The translations under genes were made by a program, and so were the position numbers. From an uncultured Clostridia bacterium (GTDB lineage: Bacteria; Bacillota; Clostridia; Christensenellales; CAG-314): DNA of 35,885 bases. Location: positions 1-35,885 of the forward strand of contig CAKRAM010000141.1 in assembly GCA_934294965.1 (NCBI GenBank), in the 5' to 3' direction. The notes below the pieces were generated by a model. The model saw nothing but the letters and a program-made list of their open reading frames with translations, was not told the origin of the DNA and did not search any database. Positions 14,026-21,601 of this stretch are shown here, piece by piece; position 1 is the stretch's first letter; every line of letters starts with the position of its first letter.

Positions 14026-15123
14026 TTATTCCTCGTCGGGATTTTGGGAATCGTACTCGCAAAACTCAATACGATTTTTGCCTGCTTGCTTGGCGCGATA
14101 CATTGCGCGGTCGGCAAGGTCAATAATCTTTCTAAACTCGTCCTCTTTCAAATTTTTTGCCACGCACGCACCGATGCTTATCGTAACGTGAACCTCTTTG
14201 TCATTTGTCATAACGGGAGCATGAGCAATTTCCGCAAGCAACCTTTCGGCAAGAATTTTGGGATCGTAGTTGCACTGCATAAGCAGCAAAAACTCTTCGC
14301 CGCCCCAACGACAGCACTGACATTCCTCGCACACAATGTTTTTGGTGATTTGCGCAATTTTTACAAGAACTTGGTCGCCGAACTCGTGACCGTAGGCGTC
14401 GTTGATTGTTTTGAAGTTGTCCACGTCGAACAACATTGCCGTTACGCCTGTTTGGCTTTTTTCGTCGTAAACATGTTCCACAAACTCCAACATTCCGTAA
14501 CGATTGTACAGTCCCGTCAAAGCGTCGTGCCTATACAGGTAGTAAAACTGCTTTTTTGCCTGCTCCAATTGCTTTTGCGTTTCGCGACGAACGATTTCGA
14601 TAAACAGCGAAATTGCGTAGATGGAAAAGTACAAAAACGGGAAACGCAGCATAAATTCCTTGGTGTACTCAAATTGCAACAGCGATTGTCCCAAAGGAGT
14701 CCACAACATAAATGCAGTAAGCGCAAATATCGTAAGCGAAAACGCACTGCCCCCGCCTAAACCGAAAACGAGCATTGCAAACCCCGGAACAAGCACAATC
14801 CACAACGCGCTGAAACCGTTGGGAATGCCGCTTATCAAAAAGTAGCCCAACAAAATGGTTACGGCGATTACGAAAACGGTGTAGACGACGTTACGTATTT
14901 TGTCGATGCCCACCAAAAATATGTTGGCAACGACAAATATCATGCATGCCGCGCTTGCCCACATAATTTGGTATTCTTTGGTAAAAATGTTCACAATCGT
15001 CATTGCGAACGCGGTAAATGCCAAAGCTACGTTCAACACGCGAAACAGCGTTTTTCTGCGCAATTCGTCCGACGAAACGGAAGATTTTATTCCTCTCCAC
15101 AATTTAAGAAAGAACTTTTTCAT
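14026..15123 (-). CDS. membrane-bound diguanylate cyclase (GGDEF)
   Basis: This 365-residue protein should make cyclic di-GMP from two GTP. Hydrophobic segments at about 30-48, 55-72, 78-100, 106-122, 126-143 and 160-178 make a six-helix membrane part with no extracytoplasmic sensor domain. The C-terminal GGDEF domain (about 195-355) has HDALTGLYNR, LFDVDNFKTIND and the active-site motif GGEEF (274-278). The RxxD inhibitory site normally nine residues ahead of GGEEF is absent (it reads VCEEC), so product feedback inhibition is not expected. Two cysteine pairs just before GGEEF (CEECQCC) are unusual. It has its own promoter (15220-15247) and terminator. No EAL or PilZ partner occurs in the window. 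Confidence 0.93.
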   Translation of the reverse strand: MKKFFLKLWRGIKSSVSSDELRRKTLFRVLNVALAFTAFAMTIVNIFTKEYQIMWASAACMIFVVANIFLVGIDKIRNVVYTVFVIAVTILLGYFLISGIPNGFSALWIVLVPGFAMLVFGLGGGSAFSLTIFALTAFMLWTPLGQSLLQFEYTKEFMLRFPFLYFSIYAISLFIEIVRRETQKQLEQAKKQFYYLYRHDALTGLYNRYGMLEFVEHVYDEKSQTGVTAMLFDVDNFKTINDAYGHEFGDQVLVKIAQITKNIVCEECQCCRWGGEEFLLLMQCNYDPKILAERLLAEIAHAPVMTNDKEVHVTISIGACVAKNLKEDEFRKIIDLADRAMYRAKQAGKNRIEFCEYDSQNPDEE

Positions 15124-15219
15124 GATTTTTCCTTTTAACTTTGTTCGGCCTTAAAGCTGCAAAAAAAACTTTAGGGAAATGCAAAAGTTTTCGACACAAA
15201 GCAGTTGTGATGAACGAGT

Positions 15220-15247
15220 ATGATACCACACTAACCTCTTTTGGCAA
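15220..15247 (-). promoter_or_regulatory. promoter of the diguanylate cyclase gene
   Basis: Minus strand TTGCCA (15247-15242), 16-bp spacer, TATCAT (15225-15220) with TGG extension; leader of about 90 bases. Confidence 0.55.
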
Positions 15248-15260
15248 AGCATTTTCTTGG

Positions 15261-15415
15261 CAAAACCGAATTTTGTCGCATAAAAGGCATATTTCGTGCC
15301 ATTTTTTTGCAAAAAACTGTACAAAAGACAATTACTTTTCCGCCACGCCTTGAACTTTCGGTTGCCGATTGGCGTTGCTGACATATTGCTTACTGTTTTG
15401 CAAAACCGAATTTTG
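15261..15415. repeat. two copies of CAAAACCGAATTTTG
   Basis: The 15-mer CAAAACCGAATTTTG, an interrupted palindrome (CAAAA...TTTTG), occurs at 15261-15275 and 15401-15415, 140 bp apart. The interval 15248-15500 otherwise shows no supported gene. Related AACCGAATTTT strings occur elsewhere in the window, so this may be a common word rather than a specific site. Confidence 0.35.
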
Positions 15416-15500
15416 CCCGCACAAATTTGCATTTATTATGGTTGCATTAGCGAAATATCTGTTCGCAACCGGCTTGCTTTGCAGGAAGTCACCTTGGCAC

Positions 15501-15536
15501 AAAAAAAAACGGACTGCCGACGAGTGCGACAATCCG
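15501..15536 (-). terminator. terminator of the DUF1858 gene
   Basis: Minus strand CGGATTGTCG (15536-15527) pairs with CGGCAGTCCG (15519-15510), ten pairs including two G-U, followed by nine T residues. Confidence 0.85.
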
Positions 15537-15553
15537 CTTTTGCTTGTGTTATT

Positions 15554-15739
15554 TTACAGAGCGTTGAGTTGAGCCAACATTTCTTCAACGGGAACTCCGT
15601 GAACCGCTGCGGCTTCTTCCACAGTTTCCTGATGTGCAAGAAGGCAGTGAATGCAACCCATACCGTAGCTACCGAAAACTTGTGCTGCTTCGGGTTTAAC
15701 TTGCAAAACTTCTACAATGCGCATATCCTTGGTTATCAT
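15554..15739 (-). CDS. DUF1858 domain protein (hybrid-cluster-associated redox disulfide type)
   Basis: A 61-residue single-domain protein beginning MITKDMRIVEVL with the core GMGCIHCLLAHQETVEEA. A CxxC at about 29-32 sits at a helix start, as in the redox-disulfide proteins often found near hybrid-cluster proteins or alone in anaerobes. Its exact reaction is unknown; a thiol-disulfide or metal-binding role is expected. The open frame extends to 15823 but the internal ATG at 15739 is chosen because AAGGAG lies eight bases upstream and the family starts here. Its predicted promoter (15946-15974) leaves a leader of about 200 bases that starts with a stem-loop. Confidence 0.85.
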   Translation of the reverse strand: MITKDMRIVEVLQVKPEAAQVFGSYGMGCIHCLLAHQETVEEAAAVHGVPVEEMLAQLNAL

Positions 15740-15882
15740 AGCGAATACTCCTTTTACGATTTTGAATCGCGCTCGGGTTTGACAGTGGGGCTTTGAACTT
15801 TCGTGCTTTGCCGCATTTTCCATGTTTGGTAGTTTTGTGTCGATGTGTCTAAAAAAACTATTGTTATTCCGTCAAACGCACC

Positions 15883-15939
15883 GTAACACAAAGCGCATCG
15901 CAAGCGGATTTCAATCCGAACTGCCCCAGAGCGTGTTAC
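15883..15939 (-). promoter_or_regulatory. 5'-terminal stem structure in the DUF1858 leader
   Basis: GTAACAC (15939-15933) pairs perfectly with GTGTTAC (15889-15883), enclosing a CGGATT/AATCCG hairpin (15921-15904 region). The outer stem begins at the predicted transcription start. No riboswitch family recognised. Confidence 0.4.
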
Positions 15940-15945
15940 AACCGA

Positions 15946-15974
15946 ATTTTACTATATTGTCGCCGATTTGGCAA
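15946..15974 (-). promoter_or_regulatory. promoter of the DUF1858 gene
   Basis: Minus strand TTGCCA (15974-15969), 17-bp spacer, TAAAAT (15951-15946). Confidence 0.55.
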
Positions 15975-16133
15975 GCAATAATAACGGTTTGCAAACAAAA
16001 CAACGATTTTGGCAACGCTTGTGCCAATAAGCATTAAACCGTTTTATAGATTCAATTCCTCGGCACGACTTGCCGAAAGGTTGTTTTTAGGCTTTTTTCA
16101 ACTGCTCGCTTGTAGTGCTTAAGTAAGCAAAAT

Positions 16134-16154
16134 GCCGCCGATAAACTCGGCGGC
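16134..16154 (-). terminator. hairpin after the DUF975 gene
   Basis: GCCGCCG (16134-16140) and CGGCGGC (16148-16154) form a perfect seven-pair stem with a seven-base loop. On the minus strand ATTTTGCTT follows, a weak T-tract, 28 bases past the stop. Confidence 0.6.
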
Positions 16155-16181
16155 AGTAATGTTTGCCATTTTGGCGTTAAC

Positions 16182-16811
16182 TTATTTTTCTTCAAAAACT
16201 TCTTCGGAAGATTCCCAATTGCCGTTGGTCGTTTCTTCGTCCTTTTTAACTTCGATGCCCTTTTCTTTGAGCAATTCCGCATAAAACTCGGCAAAGGTCG
16301 CGTCCATATATGCGGTAAGGAAAACGGCGCCGAATCCGAACGTGAATATCGTCAAAAACGCCCAACCTATAAACGACAGGCACAAACGGAAGTACTTACC
16401 CTTGTAGCCTTTCATCAGTTCTTTGCTGCGATCCAGCGCGTCGGTTGCGGAAAGTTCCGGATTGTCGTGCATCAAAAAGAACGTCATCGACGTTGCGCAG
16501 GAATAAATGATACCAGGGAATACCAACAGTAAACTCCACAAAGCCGCAAACAGCATCTGTAAGAGTCCCGTTACCATGGTTGCGCCGTAGTTCTCAAATC
16601 CTTTGAACATGAACGAAAATTCCGGATCGTTGCCGCGTTGCAACTCGATAAAATAGCCGTCTTTGCCGTATTCGGCAGGGCCGTAACCCAAAAATCCCGC
16701 TGCACCGCCAATAAGCGACGCAATGGCGGATACTCCGAAGTTTTTCCAAAAGTTGTTTTTGCCCAGCAAAAGCCAACCTCTGTGACGAAGTTCCTTGCAA
16801 GAAACCTTCAT
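16182..16811 (-). CDS. DUF975 family integral membrane protein
   Basis: The 209-residue protein begins with the family's typical polar start (RHRGWLLLGKNNFWKNFGVSA) followed by membrane segments around 27-46, 75-105 and 140-165. The motifs FPGIIYSCATSMTFFLMHDNPELSATDALDRSKELMKGYKGKYF and LSFIGW are those of DUF975 proteins common in Clostridia and lactobacilli, whose function is unknown. A charged tail rich in Glu and Lys follows. AAGGAGG precedes the ATG. It stands alone between the DUF1858 gene and the PHP gene. No functional claim beyond membrane location. Confidence 0.85.
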   Translation of the reverse strand: MKVSCKELRHRGWLLLGKNNFWKNFGVSAIASLIGGAAGFLGYGPAEYGKDGYFIELQRGNDPEFSFMFKGFENYGATMVTGLLQMLFAALWSLLLVFPGIIYSCATSMTFFLMHDNPELSATDALDRSKELMKGYKGKYFRLCLSFIGWAFLTIFTFGFGAVFLTAYMDATFAEFYAELLKEKGIEVKKDEETTNGNWESSEEVFEEK

Positions 16812-16962
16812 TTTGTTGCCTCCTTGTTTGTACGATATGCGTACCGTACGTTAATTTTTACAAATTATTTATGTTTGCCGTTTTCCGAAAGGGAAAAGGA
16901 CAAAAGCAATTGACCGAAAGCAAAGATGCCTCGTTAATGATATTTTTGCAATCCTGCCGTTT

Positions 16963-17667
16963 TTACTGCGAACACGCCGCCTTTTCGTTGGGAATCAAAA
17001 ACACTTGGTGCTTGCGTTGCTTTATCGCTTGAACAAACTGTGCCTCGCTTTCTAGCGAAAAATCCAACTCCACTCCGCCCAAACGAGCTATTTCGCCGGC
17101 GCGGTGATTGTCGCTGCCTGCAAAACGAGTCAAATCGTAATGCGCGGCGTAGTACTCCGCAATTTGATTTTCTTCGTCGGTGTTGGAGGCATTAAGCACT
17201 TCCACGCCGTCCACGTTTCGCGGAAACAGCCTAAAATACTCGATATAGGACGCTTCCCTGTACGGATGTGCCTGAATGACCAACGCTCCGTTTTGTCGCA
17301 AATAGTCCAATCTGTCTTTGGGAGGAAGTTCCATCATTTTTTGATTGTTAAGCAACCAATCTTTGCCCAACCCGTACACCAAAAAATCCGTGCCGTGACA
17401 AACGCTCATCTCTATGCCGAAAAACACTTTTATTCCGATTTGCTTACCGAATTTCGCCGCCTTTTCGTAGTCCGAGCAGTAAAACTCTATTTGCTCTCGG
17501 TATGGCAACGTCCTGTCGCAATTGATGTTTCCGTCGATGAAGTGATTTGTCACAAAAACTCCGTCGTAGCCGAGGCTTTTGTAAAATTTTAGGTTGGTTT
17601 CAACGTCGAACCTTCCGCATTTGCTAACCGGATAGGTATGCAGGTGCGTTTCGTATTTGTATTTCAT
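16963..17667 (-). CDS. PHP-domain metal-dependent phosphoesterase
   Basis: The 234-residue product has the PHP metal-binding histidines: ETHLHT near the N-terminus (H8, H10), TNHF (about H41), FFGIEMS (E at about 83), AHPYRE (about 137) and GSDNHR (about 191). Such stand-alone PHP proteins hydrolyse phosphoester bonds, for instance in nucleoside bisphosphates or histidinol phosphate; the substrate here cannot be told from sequence. It follows galE after 27 bases on the same strand and ends a probable three-gene unit (metallo-hydrolase, galE, PHP). GGAG is ten bases upstream of the ATG. Confidence 0.87.
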   Translation of the reverse strand: MKYKYETHLHTYPVSKCGRFDVETNLKFYKSLGYDGVFVTNHFIDGNINCDRTLPYREQIEFYCSDYEKAAKFGKQIGIKVFFGIEMSVCHGTDFLVYGLGKDWLLNNQKMMELPPKDRLDYLRQNGALVIQAHPYREASYIEYFRLFPRNVDGVEVLNASNTDEENQIAEYYAAHYDLTRFAGSDNHRAGEIARLGGVELDFSLESEAQFVQAIKQRKHQVFLIPNEKAACSQ

Positions 17668-17694
17668 CCCCGCGTTCTCCGTTTTATTCGTGCG

Positions 17695-18705
17695 CTACTT
17701 GTTTACGTTTTGGCTGTTTTGTTGCCACTTCCACATGGAGCGACACATATCGTCCAACGTGCGGACGGCTTTCCACCCCAGTTCTTTTTCCGCCTTGGAC
17801 GCATCTGCATAACAGGCGTCCACATCGCCGCTTCTTCGTCCCTCTATTTTGTAGGGAATTGGTTTTCCGCAGGCTTCGACAAACGCACGAATAACTTGCA
17901 ACACGCTGTAACCGTTGCCCGTGCCGAGATTGTAGACGTACCTGCCGCTTTGACCGATTTTCTCGATGGCGGCAACGTGTCCGATTGCCAAATCCACAAC
18001 GTGAATGTAATCTCTCACGCCGGTGCCGTCGATTGTTGCGTAGTCGTTGCCGAAAACGTGAACGTAGGGAAGTTTTCCGCTTGCAACCATTGCCACGTAC
18101 GGACTGAGATTGTTGGGCATTCCCTGCGGATCTTCACCTATTAAGCCGCTTTCGTGCGCACCGATGGGGTTAAAATACCGCAGCAAAACAACAGTCCAAT
18201 CCTTATCCGCCACATATACGTCGGACAAAATTATTTCCTGAAAATATTTGCTTGTGCCGTACGGATTGGTTGTGCCTCCCACCGGGCTGTTTTCCGTAAG
18301 AGGCAGGCTTTGTGGCGTTCCGTAGACCGTTGCCGACGAACTGAACACTATTTTTTTGCATCCGTGACGGCGCATTACGTCCACAAGCGTCAAGGTGCAA
18401 TCCAAATTGTTTTGATAGTACTCGATAGGCTTTTGGCAACTTTCCCCAACGGCTTTAAGCCCGGCAAAGTGGATAACCCAATCGATTTTGTTGTCGGAAA
18501 AAATCTCGTCCAAAAGAGCGGCGTTGCGCACGTCCCCTTCGTAAAAGACAAGTTTTTTGTCGGTTATCTGCTCAACCCTATCGATAACAGAACGGTGCGA
18601 ATTGCACAAATTGTCCACTACTACCACGCTGTGCCCTGCATTGAGCAATTCCACGCACGTGTGTGAACCGATGTAGCCGGCTCCGCCGGTAACAAGAACC
18701 TGCAT
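17695..18705 (-). CDS. galE: UDP-glucose 4-epimerase
   Basis: GalE interconverts UDP-glucose and UDP-galactose with bound NAD. The 336-residue protein starts MQVLVTGGAGYIGSH, the NAD-binding Rossmann motif (GGAGYIG at 7-13), and has the catalytic SSSATVYG and YGTSKYFQE (Y-x3-K) motifs at about 122-153 and the C-terminal RRSGDVDACYAD segment. The frame runs upstream to 18837, but the internal ATG at 18705 has GGAG ten bases ahead and matches the family start. It lies between a metallo-hydrolase gene and a PHP gene. With no galK or galT nearby, its role is probably supply of UDP-galactose for surface polysaccharide. Confidence 0.96.
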   Translation of the reverse strand: MQVLVTGGAGYIGSHTCVELLNAGHSVVVVDNLCNSHRSVIDRVEQITDKKLVFYEGDVRNAALLDEIFSDNKIDWVIHFAGLKAVGESCQKPIEYYQNNLDCTLTLVDVMRRHGCKKIVFSSSATVYGTPQSLPLTENSPVGGTTNPYGTSKYFQEIILSDVYVADKDWTVVLLRYFNPIGAHESGLIGEDPQGMPNNLSPYVAMVASGKLPYVHVFGNDYATIDGTGVRDYIHVVDLAIGHVAAIEKIGQSGRYVYNLGTGNGYSVLQVIRAFVEACGKPIPYKIEGRRSGDVDACYADASKAEKELGWKAVRTLDDMCRSMWKWQQNSQNVNK

Positions 18706-18776
18706 ATTTTTTCTCCTGCCCGTAGGTGATAATTTTACGGCTCGGGCAAAATGCCCTACCGAAAAGGCTAGTAGTT

Positions 18777-19427
18777 CTAGTCTTCGAATCGACTCATAAT
18801 CCAAACTTCGGGTTTTTCGTTTTGCGGTTCGTCCCAAAAGTTTACCGTGTCGCCGTAGACTTTGACTTGTTTTTCGTCAAACAATGACGTGAACGCCGAA
18901 AGATCGCCCAAACGGAAAGTGTGTTCCGGCGTGTAGTAATGCATGGGGATAACCACTTTTGGATTGACCGCATCCACCAATTGTTTGGCTTCGGCTGCGT
19001 TTAAGGTAAAAACGCCTCCGACGGGAACCATCAAAACGTGGCAGCCTTTAACCTTTTGAATAACGTTTTCGTCCACGACGCCCAAGTCCCCTAGGTGCGC
19101 GACGGAAAGTCCGTCGACGACGAACGTGAACACAAAGTTTTGCCCGCGGCGCATACCATGGTGATGGTCGTGAAACGTTTGAATTGAGGAAATGGCGATG
19201 TCGTCGGCTGCGCAATCGATTTTTAGTTGTTGCAAAACCGCAGGCTGTCCCGAAACGTTTTGCACGCAGTTGTGGTCGTGATGATCGTGCGAAACGGTAA
19301 CCACGTCGGCGCGGACGTGCGTCATAGGCACGGACAAAGTTTCGTCATCAAAAGGATCGCAAACCACCGTTGTGCCGATTTCGCTTATTATGCGAAAGCA
19401 AGCATGTCCCAAATACTGTAATTTCAT
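18777..19427 (-). CDS. metallo-beta-lactamase fold hydrolase (UPF0173-like)
   Basis: A 216-residue hydrolase with the metallo-beta-lactamase signature SHDHHDHN (HxHxDH-type, about 46-53), later metal ligands in FHDHHHG (about 88) and HLGDLG (about 111), and HYYTPEH near the C-terminus. It begins MKLQYLGHACFRI, as in the UPF0173/YtkL-like group of predicted metal-dependent hydrolases whose substrate is unknown. First gene of the unit with galE and PHP, transcribed from an extended -10 promoter at 19570-19598 through a leader of about 135 bases. It ends in TAG with a second TAG two codons later. Confidence 0.88.
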   Translation of the reverse strand: MKLQYLGHACFRIISEIGTTVVCDPFDDETLSVPMTHVRADVVTVSHDHHDHNCVQNVSGQPAVLQQLKIDCAADDIAISSIQTFHDHHHGMRRGQNFVFTFVVDGLSVAHLGDLGVVDENVIQKVKGCHVLMVPVGGVFTLNAAEAKQLVDAVNPKVVIPMHYYTPEHTFRLGDLSAFTSLFDEKQVKVYGDTVNFWDEPQNEKPEVWIMSRFED

Positions 19428-19569
19428 TTGTTTTCTCCGTTTAAGTCGTTGCTATTTCGGCACGCCGAACAAACATACAAAACAAAAGCGCGCCGTTATA
19501 CGAATAAGTCCGTCCCCGCCAAGTAATCTGCGCCGAAGAAAAGGCTTTTTCGTCGACCTATTAAAAATA

Positions 19570-19598
19570 ATTATAGCACGAAGCAACTTCGGATTCAA
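19570..19598 (-). promoter_or_regulatory. promoter of the metallo-hydrolase-galE-PHP unit
   Basis: Minus strand TTGAAT (19598-19593), 17-bp spacer, TATAAT (19575-19570) with TGC extension. In the leader, CGACTT (19448-19443) can pair with AGGTCG (19559-19554), and a TTCGGC/GCCGAA hairpin (19456-19469) lies near the ribosome site. Confidence 0.7.
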
Positions 19599-19636
19599 CC
19601 ATATACTAAAAAAAGGTAGATTTTTTGCGTAATGTT

Positions 19637-19645
19637 TGATATAAT
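19637..19645 (+). promoter_or_regulatory. extended -10 promoter of the dehydrogenase-like gene
   Basis: TGATATAAT: TATAAT at 19640-19645 with a TGn extension; the -35 is poor. It is divergent from the 19570-19598 promoter, about 40 bp away. Confidence 0.55.
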
Positions 19646-19652
19646 GTACTCG

Positions 19653-19724
19653 GTCGGGTTTGTCCGCAAGACATTTTGACTTGCGACAAATTTGAACGAC
19701 GGACGGTTTTGTCGTTTGCCCGAC
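19653..19724 (+). promoter_or_regulatory. three-way-junction leader of the dehydrogenase-like gene
   Basis: Outer stem GTCGGG (19653-19658) with CCCGAC (19719-19724). First arm: 19659-19670 with 19680-19690, eleven pairs and one bulged C. Second arm: AACGAC (19695-19700) with GTCGTT (19711-19716). The junction starts at the predicted transcription start and closes two bases before the CGGAG ribosome site. Confidence 0.45.
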
Positions 19725-19735
19725 ACGGAGTTTGT

Positions 19736-20752
19736 ATGAAAGCTTGGATTTTGCAAAAAGCCAATGACATGCGTTTGGTGGAATCCTCACCGACGAAACT
19801 TGCCGAAAACAACGTAAAGATTAAAGTTGAGGAAGTTTTGCTTACCAAATCGGAATTTGAAACCTACACCGGTGAAAACGAAAAGGACTTTCCGTTTATT
19901 TTGGGCAGAAACGCCGTGGGAGTTGTTTCCGAAGTTTTTGACAAAGCAACTTCTATGTTCCAAAAAATGGACAGGGTTGTTGTAGACCCGTACATCCCCT
20001 GCGAAAACTGCAGCGAATGCTTGCAAGGCAACTACCGCAATTGCACGGAAATGCAGGAACTGGGATACAATTGCAACGGCCTTTTGCAAAACTTTGCCGA
20101 TTTGCCCTACACTGCCTTGCACCGCTTGCCGGACAATCTTTCCAACGAACGCGCGCTGTTTGTTTCCTACGTATCCTTTTGTTTGAACGTGGTAGACGCG
20201 CTTAAATTGGAAAAAGGCAGACACATTGCCATTTTCTCCTCCACCAAAACGGGACTTATTTTGGCGCAATTGGTTGCTTACTACCAAGCAGTGCCTATAT
20301 TCATTTCCAACAAGGAAGAGTTGCTTGCCGCAGCAAGAGAAATGGGAGTGTTTTACTGTTTCAACCCGGAAAATACCGAAGTGGAACACGAAGTGCTGGT
20401 TGTTACCGGCGGCAGAATGTGCAAGGAAATCGTTTTCTTTTCGGACAGCGACTTTAAGATGAAGGATATCTACGGAGTTGCCGCAATGAACGCAAACATT
20501 TGCCTTGCCGGATACTCCACAAAGGACAGTCGCTTGACTATTGCGCAAATATGCCAAAAACACCTAAACATCTTTGGTGTATACAACGGATTGGGCAATT
20601 TCAGTTCGGCAATCAATTTGCTGGTTACGGGAACGGTGAACGTGGATTCGCTTATCGGCAAAACGCTTAACTTTGACAGTTTGGACAAACAACTGCACGA
20701 CGTATCGGCGGACGAACTGACGCTAAAATCTATGGTAATAAAAGTCGACTGA
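19736..20752 (+). CDS. zinc alcohol-dehydrogenase-fold (MDR) protein lacking catalytic zinc ligands
   Basis: A 338-residue medium-chain dehydrogenase/reductase homologue. The structural-zinc lobe is intact (C89, C92, C95, C103 in PCENCSECLQGNYRNC). The catalytic zinc site is not: the usual GxCGTD segment reads LLTKSEFE (36-42) and the GHExxG motif reads GRNAVG (57-62). The nucleotide-binding loop is also unusual, with SSTKTG (168-173) where GxGxxG is expected. It may therefore have lost dehydrogenase activity, or use another mechanism. GGAG lies five bases before the ATG at 19736; the open frame further upstream overlaps the structured leader and is not used. Monocistronic, with a strong terminator at 20790-20823. 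Confidence 0.8.
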   Translation: MKAWILQKANDMRLVESSPTKLAENNVKIKVEEVLLTKSEFETYTGENEKDFPFILGRNAVGVVSEVFDKATSMFQKMDRVVVDPYIPCENCSECLQGNYRNCTEMQELGYNCNGLLQNFADLPYTALHRLPDNLSNERALFVSYVSFCLNVVDALKLEKGRHIAIFSSTKTGLILAQLVAYYQAVPIFISNKEELLAAAREMGVFYCFNPENTEVEHEVLVVTGGRMCKEIVFFSDSDFKMKDIYGVAAMNANICLAGYSTKDSRLTIAQICQKHLNIFGVYNGLGNFSSAINLLVTGTVNVDSLIGKTLNFDSLDKQLHDVSADELTLKSMVIKVD

Positions 20753-20789
20753 TTAAGTGTTGCCAACAAAACAACTTACACAAAAAATT

Positions 20790-20823
20790 AGGACGGTTTG
20801 AATGTATCAAGCCGTCCTTTGTT
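20790..20823 (+). terminator. terminator of the dehydrogenase-like gene
   Basis: AGGACGGTTTGA (20790-20801) pairs with TCAAGCCGTCCT (20807-20818), twelve pairs with one G-U, five-base loop, then TTGTTTATTTA. Confidence 0.85.
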
Positions 20824-20911
20824 TATTTATGAAGTTTTTTCCGCGTAACTTGGCTTCGTTGCAATTTGTTTTTAATTTTTATCGCTCGATTTGAGCAATC
20901 CGCTTGCGCCG

Positions 20912-21541
20912 CTAGTCCTCTTTTGGCATTGCAAAAACGCATCCGCAATAATGCTGCCTGTATATTCCGTATTTTGCGCAAAGTTCCACGCTTTGGCGAT
21001 AACCTTCCCGTTTTTTGAAGTCGGTCGGCAGCCACAAAACTTTGTCCGAAGCCAGTTTGCTTCCTATTTCGTTTATCAAATCGCTGTTTTTGTAGGGCGA
21101 AACCGTAAGCGTTGTGGCAAAATAGTCAAAACCGTTTCGTTCGGCGTATTGTGCCGCATCGCCCAGCCGCAAAACAAAGCACTCGAAGCATCTAATTCCG
21201 CCTTCCGCCTCGCCTTCCAGTCCCTGTGCCGCTTGCAAATATCGGCTAGGCTCGTAATTGCGAGCAACCGTTTTTAGCGGCATAACCGCCTGCGTTACGA
21301 ACTTTCCGCCGTTAACCAAGTCCGCCAAACGACAAACCTCCGCCAAACGGCGATCGTATTCCGCGCGTGGCATGATATTGTCGTTGGAAAAATACAAAGT
21401 TACGTCGAAATACGGCAAAAGTTGCATCAAACAATACGTGGCGCAGGGCGCGCAACAAACGTGCAGGAGCAACTTGGGTTTTTCGTTTCCGAACCCGCCG
21501 ATTATCGCAGTCATTTGATTGTCGTAGTTTTGTTTTGTCAT
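20912..21541 (-). CDS. queH: epoxyqueuosine reductase QueH
   Basis: QueH performs the last step of queuosine synthesis, reducing epoxyqueuosine in tRNA, and replaces QueG in many anaerobes. The 209-residue protein shows the family cysteines: HVCCAPC (C29, C30, C33), CFEC (about 118-121) and HYCGCVF near the C-terminus, which bind an iron-sulfur cluster and a second metal. LYFSNDNI and TTLTVSPYKN are also typical. No strong ribosome site precedes the ATG at 21541; the ATG ten codons in is an alternative. It follows the HtrA-like gene after 60 bases on the same strand. No other queuosine gene occurs in the window. Confidence 0.9.
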   Translation of the reverse strand: MTKQNYDNQMTAIIGGFGNEKPKLLLHVCCAPCATYCLMQLLPYFDVTLYFSNDNIMPRAEYDRRLAEVCRLADLVNGGKFVTQAVMPLKTVARNYEPSRYLQAAQGLEGEAEGGIRCFECFVLRLGDAAQYAERNGFDYFATTLTVSPYKNSDLINEIGSKLASDKVLWLPTDFKKREGYRQSVELCAKYGIYRQHYCGCVFAMPKED

Positions 21542-21601
21542 TTTGCTTTGTAGGTTATTATTTGTAGTTTTGCCAAATTGCTTTGCAAAATACCGATTTT
21601 G

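Noticed and set aside
15151..15432. 93-codon and neighbouring short frames in the gap between the cyclase and DUF1858 genes
   Set aside because: No start context, no family pattern, and they overlap the cyclase promoter and the CAAAACCGAATTTTG repeats.
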